Of a DNA stretch of 64,000 bases, positions 8,108 through 17,113 are shown piece after piece. Numbering within the stretch: the stretch's first letter is position 1; each line of letters opens with the position of its first letter. The translations under genes were made by a program, and so were the position numbers. Source of the stretch: Citrobacter farmeri (GTDB lineage Bacteria > Pseudomonadota > Gammaproteobacteria > Enterobacterales > Enterobacteriaceae); assembly GCF_019048065.1 (NCBI RefSeq), contig NZ_CP077291.1, positions 806,001 to 870,000 of the forward strand, written 5' to 3'. Below the pieces are notes generated by a model. It saw only the letters and a program-made list of their open reading frames with translations, had not been told where the DNA came from and searched no databases.

Positions 8108-11100
8108 TTACACCTCCACGCGGCCTAACAGGTAATGGTGACGCTGGTGGACATAGCTGATGATTCGGCACATGTCATCCAGCTCCGGCGGGATGCTGGC
8201 GAACTGCCCATCGCTGCTGATGTTCAACACCCAGCTTTGGTCGTTTAACCGGACTCTGACCCGATCGTCTTCCACCAGGAAACCGGGGTTAGTGCTGTTG
8301 TCGAAATCCTGCGGTAGGCTAAAGAGCGTGACTTTGTCTTTATACGGCTTGCCCTGCCACGGGCAGAATTGGGCGCAGTTACCGCATTCGTTGCAGTAAG
8401 CATCCAGGTGCAGCGTCTGGAAGCGGTTCTGGAAGCCAGGAACGGGAATCGACACATTGGCGCGGTTTGGACAGACATCCACGCATTTGCTGCAGACATA
8501 GTTGCATTCAAGACAGCGGGCCGCTTCCTGGACGACAAAGGCGTCGCGGTCGTCTTTATCGACCCTTGCGATCGCTATCTCGCCTTTACGCTGATAGATT
8601 TTAGCGGGACTGACATTACTCCAGCGCTTATCGTCGTGGTGTGAGCGGATATTTTCTCGCCAGAGGATGGTATCCGTGGCCCGGCGCGCAGAGCCGATGG
8701 CAGCAACAATGGATGACGGACCGCGCTGGACATCGCCAATCATGAACACGTCGGAGAGACGGGTTTCGCCATTGTTGTTCACCTCTGGCCAACCTTTGCT
8801 ATCCAGCGGTACGCCCATTGCGCTCAGCGCGTCGCTGTCCTGTTGTTCACCAATGGCGGTAATCAGGCTATCGATATGCAGGGTCAGCGTTTCGTCGGTT
8901 TCCATCGGACGGCGACGCCCTTTCTCATCCGGCTCCCCGAGCGTCATGACGCGCAGGGTGAGTGTGCCATCCGCATCAAAACGTTCCGGATTGTTGAGGA
9001 AACGGAACTCAACTCCGTCATGCAGGGCTTCTTCATACTCTTCACGCCAGGCGGGCATCTCCTGTAGCGAACGACGGTAGACCACCGTGACGTTTTCCAC
9101 ACCCGGTACGCGTAATGCCGCTCGGGCACAGTCCATTGCCGTGTTACCCGCACCGACGATCGCCACATGTTTACCGAGCGTCAACGCCGTTCCCTGGTTG
9201 TATTCGCGCAGGAAAGGGAGTGATTTCCAGATGTTGGGGTTGTCGCCATCGAGCTTCACGCCGCTGTTTTTATCCGTACCGGTTGCGATCAGAACATAGT
9301 GGAAACCCTGATCTTTCAGGCCTTGAACGGTCATATCCGGTGCACAGCCATATTCGAACTTCACGCCGTGATCGGCGACAAAATCGATATCGTGTTGGAT
9401 GAGTTCTGCCGGAATACGGAACTGGGGAATGATATTTTTCACCACGCCACCCGCATTGGCTTCGCGTTCGAATAGCGTCACGGGATGTCCTGCCCGGGCC
9501 AGGAAGTAACCGGCGGCAAGCCCGGCAGGACCCGCGCCGATGACCGCAACAGGATGACGTGAACCCGAGCCTGCAGGTTTATGCCAGCGTTGTTTGTACT
9601 CTTCCCACCCTTTTTCCAGCGCCACTTTCTTCAGTTCACGAATGTTAAGCGCACTGTCGTAGTCCAGACGGGTACAGTTGTACTGGCATTGATGATCGCA
9701 GATATGACCGGTGATCGCAGGGAGGGCGTTTCGTTGATAGATCAGTTCCAGGGCATCGGCGTAACGCTGTTCACCAAGCAGGCGAATATACTCCGGAATA
9801 TCCTGTTTGATAGCGCAGGCTGTAACACAAGGGGCCACGTAGCAGTCGGTCAACGGCAAGTCATCGGCAACGTCGATGCGTTCTTCGGGCTTCCAGTTTT
9901 TCTGGGTGTAGGCCATCGTGACGGCCTCTTCCGCCAGCCGATCCAGACGCGCGACATCGACATGTTCCATTCCCCACGCATCTGAAGATTCCAGCTCACG
10001 CATACAGGCGCTCAGACGCAGGTAACCGCCCGGTTTTAACAGGTCAGTCGCCATCGTGATCGGGCGGATTCCGGTGTCGAAGATATCGCGGATGGTCAAC
10101 TGGCTGGCACCGCCGGAATAGGAGATGGGTAATTTGCCGTCAAACGCCCGGGAAAGCACGGCGGCCACATTGATCGAGAGAGGGAACAGCGCCCGGCCGG
10201 ACATATACATCTCTTCACCGGGAAGCGCGCCTTTATGATTAATGGTGCCGAGGGTATTGGTGAGTTTGACGCCGAAACCCAGCGATTTTTCTTTTGCCAG
10301 CGTCATCAACCGCTGCAACATTTCCAGCGCCTGAGTGAGCTTGAGATCGTGTTCAAACGACTCCTCTTTTAAGCCGACATAAGCAAAACCGCAGTTATCC
10401 AGAATTTCACGCGCGCGTGGGTAACCCAGGAGCGTCGGATTGAGCTTCACAAAGGTATTCAGCCCTTTTTCTTCCAGCATGTAGCGGCAGATGGCTTCTA
10501 TTTCGTGCGGCGGACAACCATGCATCGTGGATAACGTGACGCCCTGCACCAGTTTTGCGGGAATACGTGCTGGCAGCGCCTGTAGATGCTGTCGATGTTC
10601 GTTCAACCCGTGACGCGCCAGGAACGTCTCATCGTGCAGCCATTGCTGTAGTGTGTTGCGATATTGCGCGAACTTAGGATGCGCCGACGCGTCCATCATG
10701 TTGTCGATGAACTGTTGCATGGGCGGTTGCTTGATACCATCAAGGTTATAGCCGACGCTCATATTAAAAATGAACGATTTACCGGTACCGGCTTCCGAAG
10801 GTTGCAGCAGTTGCTCCAGTAAATGCAGTGCGAACCAGGCTTTAAGATACTCATCCCACGCTTTCAGCAGGGTAAATTCAGTCGACCATTCGGTATTGAA
10901 GCACTCATCCTCCGCATCGATACAGGGTTTTTCCAACTCCAGCCGATCGAGAATTTGGACTGTTTTGAGTTCAATGAATCGGCCGCCTGTCAGCCAGGAG
11001 GTGATGATATTTTGTGCGAGTTGAGTGTGCGGGCCAGCGGCGGGACCGACGGGAGTGGCACAGGTTTCACCGAATACATTTATCGATTTGCCTTTTTTCG

Positions 11101-11212
11101 GTGAATAGAACTGTTGCTCAGGAATACCAAAGATCGAGCGTTGCTGCTGATATTCATCAAATAGGCGCGTCAATAGTTCCTCAAATGGAATCGGACGCAT
11201 TATATCCCCCAT
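8108..11212 (-). CDS. ygfK: Fe-S flavoprotein oxidoreductase YgfK (putative selenate reductase subunit)
   Basis: 1034 residues. Residues 1-440 resemble dihydropyrimidine-dehydrogenase/DHOD-type barrels (STMHGCPPHEIEA, NPTLLGY). Around 465-530 is a Cys-rich linker (CYVAPCVTACAIKQDIPEY, ICDHQCQYNC). A glutamate-synthase-type NAD(P)/FAD domain follows, with VIGAGPAGLAAGYFL near 556 and VGAGNTAMDCARAA. Two C-terminal 4Fe-4S clusters are at about 899-912 (CLECNYVCSKCVDVCP) and 939-952 (CNECGNCAQFCPWQ). The start follows AAGGAGAG. It leads a ygfK-ssnA-ygfM-xdhD operon behind a sigma-54-type promoter. It was annotated as selenate reductase in E. coli; a role in reducing a purine intermediate is equally plausible. 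Confidence 0.92.
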   Translation of the reverse strand: MGDIMRPIPFEELLTRLFDEYQQQRSIFGIPEQQFYSPKKGKSINVFGETCATPVGPAAGPHTQLAQNIITSWLTGGRFIELKTVQILDRLELEKPCIDAEDECFNTEWSTEFTLLKAWDEYLKAWFALHLLEQLLQPSEAGTGKSFIFNMSVGYNLDGIKQPPMQQFIDNMMDASAHPKFAQYRNTLQQWLHDETFLARHGLNEHRQHLQALPARIPAKLVQGVTLSTMHGCPPHEIEAICRYMLEEKGLNTFVKLNPTLLGYPRAREILDNCGFAYVGLKEESFEHDLKLTQALEMLQRLMTLAKEKSLGFGVKLTNTLGTINHKGALPGEEMYMSGRALFPLSINVAAVLSRAFDGKLPISYSGGASQLTIRDIFDTGIRPITMATDLLKPGGYLRLSACMRELESSDAWGMEHVDVARLDRLAEEAVTMAYTQKNWKPEERIDVADDLPLTDCYVAPCVTACAIKQDIPEYIRLLGEQRYADALELIYQRNALPAITGHICDHQCQYNCTRLDYDSALNIRELKKVALEKGWEEYKQRWHKPAGSGSRHPVAVIGAGPAGLAAGYFLARAGHPVTLFEREANAGGVVKNIIPQFRIPAELIQHDIDFVADHGVKFEYGCAPDMTVQGLKDQGFHYVLIATGTDKNSGVKLDGDNPNIWKSLPFLREYNQGTALTLGKHVAIVGAGNTAMDCARAALRVPGVENVTVVYRRSLQEMPAWREEYEEALHDGVEFRFLNNPERFDADGTLTLRVMTLGEPDEKGRRRPMETDETLTLHIDSLITAIGEQQDSDALSAMGVPLDSKGWPEVNNNGETRLSDVFMIGDVQRGPSSIVAAIGSARRATDTILWRENIRSHHDDKRWSNVSPAKIYQRKGEIAIARVDKDDRDAFVVQEAARCLECNYVCSKCVDVCPNRANVSIPVPGFQNRFQTLHLDAYCNECGNCAQFCPWQGKPYKDKVTLFSLPQDFDNSTNPGFLVEDDRVRVRLNDQSWVLNISSDGQFASIPPELDDMCRIISYVHQRHHYLLGRVEV

Positions 11213-11576
11213 AACCCTCTCCTTAGCTTTACTCGACCTCCTTCAGGGTGTTGCAAGGCAACGGGAAGGAGCGCGTGTTCATAAATGTCATCGGTTGACC
11301 GGAACTGATAAATCCGGCGGTTTGGAGAGATAGAGCAACATTCACACCACTCTGACAAAGCAACGTCATAAAAATATAATTTTGTGAAGCGGTTCTAATC
11401 TTAAGTCCGCTTTGTGAAATATCTCACAAATGCCAAATGAGAATGAAAATCAGCCGGGAGGATAATTGCGGGAAGGTATTTCATTACCGCATTCTGTTTT
11501 TCTCAAAAATGGCGATCTCTTATCATTATGATAAGTGAAAGATGGCCGGGGGAATTTCTTTAACGCAATCGTTTAA
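11213..11576. other. 364-bp intergenic region between ygfK and mocA
   Basis: No convincing gene. It contains the sigma-54-type promoter described separately at 11334-11349. The part nearer mocA is AT-rich, with TATCATTATGATAAG at about 11520-11534, an imperfect dyad. mocA stops at 11577 and ygfK starts at 11212, both on the minus strand, so the region is the ygfK control region plus the mocA 3' end. Confidence 0.6.
11334..11349 (-). promoter_or_regulatory. Sigma-54-type promoter ahead of ygfK
   Basis: Minus strand TGGTGT-GAATG-TTGCT fits the -24/-12 consensus TGGCAC-N5-TTGCA in spacing, and the invariant GG and GC pairs are present. Transcription would start near 11323, giving a leader of about 110 bases before ygfK. 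The neighbouring sigma-54 activator gene ygeV makes use of this site plausible. Confidence 0.6.
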
Positions 11577-12164
11577 CTACAGGTTTGTTATTTGTTTGTG
11601 CCGATCCTGCACATTGATAAAATCCTCTGGGGTATCAATATCCAGAGTGATCTGAACATCGTTCATTTCAATGATATTATGTTTTCCGCGCAGCAATGCC
11701 TGACGCATACTACTCACATCCGGTTGGGATATGGCCTGCAACAAGCATTTTTTAGAAAGTAAAATAGGATGTCCTGGCTGGCCGTGATAGCAGGGGATAA
11801 GGGCATTATCGTTTCGTAACATCCAGATTTTACGAAAGATATCGCGGTTCAGCTCTGGCATGTCACCGTGTGTAATGAAGCAATATTTACTCCGCACGGC
11901 GGTAGCGCCAACCTTAATTGATGTAAATAATCCCTGCGCATAATCCGGATTGTGCGTAATAATAATATTGGGCTGATTCGCATAGCGATTATGTAACTCA
12001 GTTGCGCGATAACCGGAAACTAATATCACTCTGTTACAAAATTGCAGCGCGTTTTTGATACTTGCATCAAGAATTGTGCCTTCACGCCAGGGTAACATCA
12101 TTTTCCATTTTCCCATTCTGGATGATAACCCGGCAGCAGTAATTATACAGTCGACAACAGGCAT
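11577..12164 (-). CDS. mocA: Molybdenum cofactor cytidylyltransferase
   Basis: 195 residues (E. coli MocA, formerly YgfJ, 192). It is a MobA-like nucleotidyltransferase with AAGLSSRMGKWKM at residues 9-21 for nucleotide binding, ITHGDMPEL as the metal-binding Asp motif, and PGHPILLS. It joins CTP to molybdopterin to make the cytosine dinucleotide cofactor used by xanthine-dehydrogenase-type enzymes, so it should mature XdhA and XdhD. Codon use is more AT-rich than in the flanking genes. Only 48 bases separate it from divergent yqeC. Confidence 0.92.
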   Translation of the reverse strand: MPVVDCIITAAGLSSRMGKWKMMLPWREGTILDASIKNALQFCNRVILVSGYRATELHNRYANQPNIIITHNPDYAQGLFTSIKVGATAVRSKYCFITHGDMPELNRDIFRKIWMLRNDNALIPCYHGQPGHPILLSKKCLLQAISQPDVSSMRQALLRGKHNIIEMNDVQITLDIDTPEDFINVQDRHKQITNL

Positions 12165-12178
12165 AGCGATTCCATAAT

Positions 12179-12189
12179 GTCTATTAGAC
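12179..12189. promoter_or_regulatory. Palindrome in the mocA/yqeC divergent gap
   Basis: GTCTATTAGAC is an 11-base perfect dyad in the only 48 bases that separate the divergent mocA and yqeC starts. Each gene's promoter elements must overlap the other gene, and the dyad is placed where one protein could control both. The assignment is tentative. Confidence 0.3.
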
Positions 12190-12212
12190 GTTGTGTCACT
12201 TCAGAGAGGCTT

Positions 12213-12980
12213 ATGAGTATATCGGGTCATGCTTCTTTATTCTTTGATTTAGGTGCACAGAAACGGCCTGCGGTTATTTCAGTTGTCGGTGCCGGTGGGA
12301 AAACCAGTACCCTTTTCTGGCTCGCACGTCTCTTTCAATTATCAGGTCGACGGGTAATTATCACCACGACGACGCATATGTTTCTGCCTGACCCGCGCTG
12401 GCCGATCCTTTTCTGTCGGGAGCCCGCCGGATTGCCATCCCACACCTTAATGCAACCCATCATAACCTGTTTTCAGTCATGGAAAGCGCCATTGGGAAAA
12501 GCGCGTGGTTTCTCGCCAGACGCCATCGATGCGCTAGCCCGGCGGGCGGAATGTGACGTGGTTCTCGTCGAGGCAGACGGTGCCCGCGGAATGCCGCTCA
12601 AAGCGCCAGATGAGCACGAACCTTGCATGCCTGAAAGCAGTTGCTGCGTGATTGCCGTTATGGGGGCACACCTTCTGGGAAAAAACGTAGGGGCAGAGCA
12701 GGTGCATCGCTGGCCGCAGTTTGCCGGGATTACTGGCCTGACGGAGGGATCCCCCTTACCACTGAAGGCGCTTATTCGACTGGTTCAGCATCCACAGGGC
12801 GCATTCAAAAATGCACCACCTGCCAGTCGACGAGTCTGGTTCCTCAATCGTTTTTCTCAATCTGAGAATGCTATTGATGAAAGTGAGCTCATCCAGCCTT
12901 TGTGGGACGGCGATGTGGAGGCTATCTGGCTGGGGAATGCCCAGGAAACGCCTGCAATCGCGCGCAGATTTGTGAGATAG
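12213..12980 (+). CDS. yqeC: Selenium-dependent hydroxylase accessory protein YqeC
   Basis: 255 residues from the ATG at 12213, preferred over the in-frame ATG at 12177 because AGAGAGGC precedes it and MSISGHASLFFDLG aligns with E. coli YqeC. A P-loop-like VVGAGGKTSTLFWL lies near residues 25-38, with ITTTTHMF and VLVEADGARGMPLKAP after it. The family is a marker of selenium-dependent molybdenum hydroxylases, where it is thought to help mature the cofactor. The gene is followed by yqeB after 48 bases and is divergent from mocA. Confidence 0.9.
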   Translation: MSISGHASLFFDLGAQKRPAVISVVGAGGKTSTLFWLARLFQLSGRRVIITTTTHMFLPDPRWPILFCREPAGLPSHTLMQPIITCFQSWKAPLGKARGFSPDAIDALARRAECDVVLVEADGARGMPLKAPDEHEPCMPESSCCVIAVMGAHLLGKNVGAEQVHRWPQFAGITGLTEGSPLPLKALIRLVQHPQGAFKNAPPASRRVWFLNRFSQSENAIDESELIQPLWDGDVEAIWLGNAQETPAIARRFVR

Positions 12981-13028
12981 CGACGCCGGTAACACCGGGT
13001 GACTGAAAGGATATCCATTGAGGTTCGT

Positions 13029-14654
13029 ATGAATATTTTCACAGAGGCTGCAAAACTTGAAGAGCAAAACCGCCCATTTGCGCTGGCGCAGATTGTCGAT
13101 AGTCGGGGTTCCACACCCCGGCATTCGGCACAGATGCTGGTGCATCAGGATGGGTCTATCGTGGGTACGATCGGCGGGGGAATGGTTGAGCGCAAAGTGA
13201 TCGAGGAGGCGCTGCTGGCGTTGCAGGAAAGAAAGCCGCGTATGTTCCATGGTCGAATGGCCCGTAACGGTGTTGACGCTGTTGGTTCAGATTGCGGCGG
13301 CGCGATGTCGGTCTTTATTAGTGTGCACGGTCTGCGTCCGCGCCTGGTGTTAATTGGCGGCGGGCATGTGAACCGGGCGATTGCTCAGAGTGCGGCGCTG
13401 CTAGGGTTTGATATCGCCGTGGCGGATGTTTACCGCGAGAGCGTAAATCCGGACGCTTTTCCCCCTTCGGTACAGTTGTTACATGCCGATTCTTTTTCCG
13501 CGGCGGTGGATGCGCTGGAGATTCGTCCAGACAACTTTGTGCTCATTGCGACGAATAATCAGGATCGGGAGGCGCTGGACAAATTGATCGGGCAGCCCGT
13601 CGCGTGGTTGGGTTTGCTGGCGAGCCGTCGAAAAGTGCAGTTGTTCCTGCGTCAGTTGCGGGAAAAGGGCGTCGCTGAAGAGCATATTGCGCGTCTGCAT
13701 GCGCCCGTTGGTTACAACATTGGTGCTGAAACGCCGCAGGAAATTGCGATCAGTGTGCTGGCGGAGATCCTACAGGTTAAAAACAATGCGCCTGGTGGGC
13801 TGATGATGCGGGCCGCACACCCGTCTGGTCATCAGCGTGTGGTGATTCGTGGCGCGGGGGATATCGCCAGCGGCGTGGCGCTACGTCTGTTCCATGCCGG
13901 TTTTAAAGTGATCATGCTGGAAGTGGATAAACCGACCGTCATTCGCCGTAGTGTCGCATTTGCACAGGCGGTTTTTGATGGCGAAACGATCGTGGAAGGC
14001 GTGACGGCCCGACTGGCCACCTCGTCTGCAGAGGCCGCGGCGTTAGCTGAGCGAGGCTTCATTCCGATACTGGTTGACCCCGCAGGTTCGTTGATTGACA
14101 CACTGAAACCCGTCTGCGTTGTCGATGCTATCCTGGCAAAACAGAATTTGGGCACGCGGAAAGAGATGGCTCCCGTGACCATTGCGTTGGGGCCTGGGTT
14201 TACTGCGGGTGAAGACTGCCATGCGGTAATTGAAACGAATCGCGGACACTGGCTGGGACAGGTGATTTACGCCGGTTGCGCACAGGAAAATACCGGTATT
14301 CCCGGCAATATCATGGGGCATACTGCTCGCCGGGTGATCCGTGCGCCTGCCGCAGGCATCATGCGTGCCAGAGTGAAATTAGGCGATCTGGTGGAAGAGG
14401 GGGATGTGATTGCCTGGATTGGGGAAAACGAAATCAAAGCACCGCTGTCGGGTATGGTGCGCGGCCTATTAAGCGACGGGCTGGCGGTAGTGGGCGGCTT
14501 TAAGATCGGCGATATCGATCCACGTGGCGAGACGGCTGATTTTACCAGCGTCTCCGATAAGGCGAGAGCGATAGGCGGCGGTGTGCTGGAAGCGCTAATG
14601 ATGCTGATGCATCAAGGGGTGAAGTCAACGAATGAGGTGCTTGAAGTGGCGTAA
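13029..14654 (+). CDS. yqeB: XdhC/CoxI-family hydroxylase maturation factor YqeB
   Basis: 541 residues from the ATG at 13029, the same length as E. coli YqeB; an upstream in-frame ATG at 12999 adds ten residues without family support. The N-terminal XdhC/CoxI domain shows DSRGSTPRHSAQMLV and TIGGGMVERKVIEEA. A Rossmann motif VLIGGGHVNRAIAQ lies near 113-126, and a second half (about 275 onward) has RGAGDIASGVALRLFHAGF. XdhC proteins insert and sulfurate the molybdenum cofactor; the fused second half is typical of selenium-dependent hydroxylase clusters. A role in maturing XdhD and XdhA is inferred. Confidence 0.92.
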   Translation: MNIFTEAAKLEEQNRPFALAQIVDSRGSTPRHSAQMLVHQDGSIVGTIGGGMVERKVIEEALLALQERKPRMFHGRMARNGVDAVGSDCGGAMSVFISVHGLRPRLVLIGGGHVNRAIAQSAALLGFDIAVADVYRESVNPDAFPPSVQLLHADSFSAAVDALEIRPDNFVLIATNNQDREALDKLIGQPVAWLGLLASRRKVQLFLRQLREKGVAEEHIARLHAPVGYNIGAETPQEIAISVLAEILQVKNNAPGGLMMRAAHPSGHQRVVIRGAGDIASGVALRLFHAGFKVIMLEVDKPTVIRRSVAFAQAVFDGETIVEGVTARLATSSAEAAALAERGFIPILVDPAGSLIDTLKPVCVVDAILAKQNLGTRKEMAPVTIALGPGFTAGEDCHAVIETNRGHWLGQVIYAGCAQENTGIPGNIMGHTARRVIRAPAAGIMRARVKLGDLVEEGDVIAWIGENEIKAPLSGMVRGLLSDGLAVVGGFKIGDIDPRGETADFTSVSDKARAIGGGVLEALMMLMHQGVKSTNEVLEVA

Positions 14655-14660
14655 AGCGAG

Positions 14661-14689
14661 TTGCCGGGTAAGCGAATCGCCCCCGGCAA
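14661..14689. terminator. REP-like inverted repeat between convergent yqeB and yqeA
   Basis: TTGCCGGG and CCCGGCAA form an 8-bp stem around a 13-base loop, located between the two convergent stop codons. The TTGCCGGG end resembles enterobacterial REP elements. It could act as a bidirectional end or mRNA stabiliser; there is no T run. Confidence 0.5.
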
Positions 14690-14712
14690 ACGCACAGGAC
14701 AGACGTATCAGA

Positions 14713-15645
14713 CTACTGGCAGATAACGGTGCCGGTTTTTCCTTCAATCCCTTCTTTCGCTTTACTCAGCACCGTAATCAGGGCTTCCCGACCTGGTCGG
14801 GAGCGAGCAAACGAAGCCGCGGCCTCAACTTTAGGCAGCATGGAACCTTTGGCAAAATGTCCCTCGCTGATAAAACGTTCCGCATCGCTCAACGACAGAC
14901 GATCCAGCCATTGCTCATTTTCTTTGCCAAAGTTAATCGCCACTTTTTCGACAGCTGTCAGAATGATGAGCATATCCGCATCGATCATCTCTGCCAGGCG
15001 GGCACTGGCCCAGTCCTTGTCGATCACCGCGCTGGCGCCACGCAGATGGTTACCCTCACGAATCACCGGAATTCCGCCTCCGCCCACGGTAATGACCACC
15101 TGTCCGGCCTCAACCAGCGCTTTGACGGTCTCTTTCTCAATAATGTCTACCGGCTTAGGTGAAGCAACGACGCGACGATAACCGCGGCCAGCATCTTCTT
15201 TAAGCGTATAACCTTGTTTTTCCAGCTGTTCCGCTTCTTGCTGGGTGAAGAATGAACCAATGGGTTTGGTAGGATTCAGGAACGCCGGATCGTTGGCATC
15301 GACCTCTACCTGTGTCACCAGCGTGGCGACAGGTTTGTGCATTCCACGTGAGAGTAATTCTTCGCGCAGCGCATTTTGCAGATCGTAACCGATGTAGCCC
15401 TGGCTTAATGCCACACAGACGGACATCGGCAGCATTGGAGAGTGCGCTTCTGTTTTTGCCGCCGCTTCAAATGCCTGGTTGATCATGCCTACCTGCGGCC
15501 CATTACCGTGGGTCACGATAACTTCATGACCCTGTGCGATGAGATCAACAATGGCTTGCGCCGTGATTTTGACGGCCTGCATCTGTCCGGCAAGATCGTC
15601 ACCCAGCGCGTTACCACCCAGCGCGAGAACAATTTTCTTCCTCAT
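14713..15645 (-). CDS. yqeA: Carbamate kinase-like protein YqeA
   Basis: 310 residues, the same as E. coli YqeA. The amino-acid-kinase fold is shown by KKIVLALGGNALG at the N-terminus, THGNGPQVGMINQAFE, VVASPKPVDIIE, VITVGGGGIPV and the C-terminal EGHFAKGSMLPKVEAA. Carbamate kinases make ATP and carbamate from carbamoyl phosphate and ADP. Behind hyuA (13-base gap) and ygeW, it would capture energy from a carbamoyl group released during purine-ring breakdown. Confidence 0.93.
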   Translation of the reverse strand: MRKKIVLALGGNALGDDLAGQMQAVKITAQAIVDLIAQGHEVIVTHGNGPQVGMINQAFEAAAKTEAHSPMLPMSVCVALSQGYIGYDLQNALREELLSRGMHKPVATLVTQVEVDANDPAFLNPTKPIGSFFTQQEAEQLEKQGYTLKEDAGRGYRRVVASPKPVDIIEKETVKALVEAGQVVITVGGGGIPVIREGNHLRGASAVIDKDWASARLAEMIDADMLIILTAVEKVAINFGKENEQWLDRLSLSDAERFISEGHFAKGSMLPKVEAAASFARSRPGREALITVLSKAKEGIEGKTGTVICQ

Positions 15646-15658
15646 TTTTCCTCACTTA

Positions 15659-17065
15659 TCATACACAGTTGTCTGTTTCGCAAACGCCGGGCGGGGTGAA
15701 CGGCTTACGCCGCAAGAAGCGTCCCCGGCCTGCTTTCCCTGTAAAAATGCCATCGCAGAAGATCGTTTCGCCACGCGACAGCGTTCTGACAATGGCTCCC
15801 TGACAGCGGAACCCCTCCCAGGGCGAATAGTCAGCGTTATCGTGCAGGCGGGCATGATGGATCACCTGGCTTTGACGGGGATCGATAATCACCACATCGC
15901 CATCAGCGCCAGGCGCCAGACTCCCCTTCTGCGGCCACAGGCCGAACAGCCTGGCGGGCATCGCACTGGTCAACGCGACAAAGCGTTCAGGGGTAATTCG
16001 TCCGCTCATGACACCTTCAGAAAAGAGCAGTTGCAGGCGGTTTTCCACACCGGGCAAACCATTCGGACAGCGGCTAAAATCACCGCCTGAGATCTGCAGG
16101 CGTTGTACACTTGAGAAGGTGCAGTGGTCCGTTGCCACCACGTCGATGGCACCGTCGCTGATGCCGCACCAGAGCTTGTCCTGTTCACGAACATTGCGTA
16201 GCGGCGGGCTGAGAATGAAGTTCAGGCCGTCTTCTCCGTCATAACGACGTTCATCCAGCAGCAGATATTGTGGACAGGTCTCTATCCACACGGGCTGATG
16301 ATTCGCTTTCGCCAGGCGTAAATAGTCCAGCCCCAGACCGTTGGATAAGTGGACGATATACAGCGGCGCGTTCCCTGCAAGTTGTGCAAGATTGATCATC
16401 CGGGCGATGGCCTCGGCTTCACATTCCAGCGGTCTGCTCAGGGCGTGATAGCGCGGTGAGGTTAGGCCAGCGGCAATGAATTCGGCCCGTTTACTGGCGA
16501 TAGCGGCGTCGTTTTCCGGGTGGACGGTGGTCAGCGCGCCGGACTTGTGCAGACGGCGCAGCACCTGCAAGGTTTCATCATCGTTGAGTTTGTACTGGTA
16601 GGTCAGATAGAGCTTGAAGCTGCTGATACCTTCTTCCACCATCATCGGGATCTCATCGAGGATGGCGTGATTGACGTGCTGAATGACGCCGTGGAAACTG
16701 TAGTCAATCGCCGCTTTATGCGCCGCATACCCCTGATAGATGTCCAGTTGATGGCGCAAGCGGCATCCTGTCGGACCAAATCCCATATGGTCGATAATGG
16801 TTGTTGTACCGCCACACGCCGCAGCGCGGGTGCCGGTAAAAAAATCATCACAGCTACGGGCGAGTCCTGTGTCGATATTGAAATGCGTATGCACATCCAC
16901 GCCGCCAGGAAAAACGTAACATCCTGCTGCGTCAATAATTTCACATGAGGGCGGCGGCGTAATCTTCGCGTCAAGCTGGCGAACGATGCCGTTCTCAATC
17001 AGTAAGTCTTGTTTTGCCTGTCCATCGGCGTTAACGACGATGCCATTTTTAATTAATACGCGCAT
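15659..17065 (-). CDS. hyuA: D-stereospecific phenylhydantoinase-type amidohydrolase HyuA
   Basis: 468 residues (E. coli 461). A dihydropyrimidinase/hydantoinase with His59 and His61 in PGGVDVHTHFN, Lys151 in SSFKLYLTY as the carbamylated bridging lysine, and DVVATDHCTF as the Asp motif. E. coli HyuA opens 5-substituted hydantoins; in this operon it more likely opens a purine-derived cyclic ureide such as an allantoin- or hydantoin-like intermediate. It lies between ygeY (48-base gap with a hairpin) and yqeA. Confidence 0.92.
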   Translation of the reverse strand: MRVLIKNGIVVNADGQAKQDLLIENGIVRQLDAKITPPPSCEIIDAAGCYVFPGGVDVHTHFNIDTGLARSCDDFFTGTRAAACGGTTTIIDHMGFGPTGCRLRHQLDIYQGYAAHKAAIDYSFHGVIQHVNHAILDEIPMMVEEGISSFKLYLTYQYKLNDDETLQVLRRLHKSGALTTVHPENDAAIASKRAEFIAAGLTSPRYHALSRPLECEAEAIARMINLAQLAGNAPLYIVHLSNGLGLDYLRLAKANHQPVWIETCPQYLLLDERRYDGEDGLNFILSPPLRNVREQDKLWCGISDGAIDVVATDHCTFSSVQRLQISGGDFSRCPNGLPGVENRLQLLFSEGVMSGRITPERFVALTSAMPARLFGLWPQKGSLAPGADGDVVIIDPRQSQVIHHARLHDNADYSPWEGFRCQGAIVRTLSRGETIFCDGIFTGKAGRGRFLRRKPFTPPGVCETDNCV

Positions 17066-17080
17066 AGCACTCTCCGGAAA

Positions 17081-17100
17081 TCCCCCGGTAAACCGGGGGA
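17081..17100 (-). repeat. Intercistronic hairpin between ygeY and hyuA
   Basis: TCCCCCGG-TAAA-CCGGGGGA is a perfect 8-bp, very GC-rich stem with a 4-base loop. It lies inside the operon and lacks a T run. It probably blocks exonucleases or tunes downstream expression. Confidence 0.65.
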
Positions 17101-17113
17101 GGCAGATGGATTG

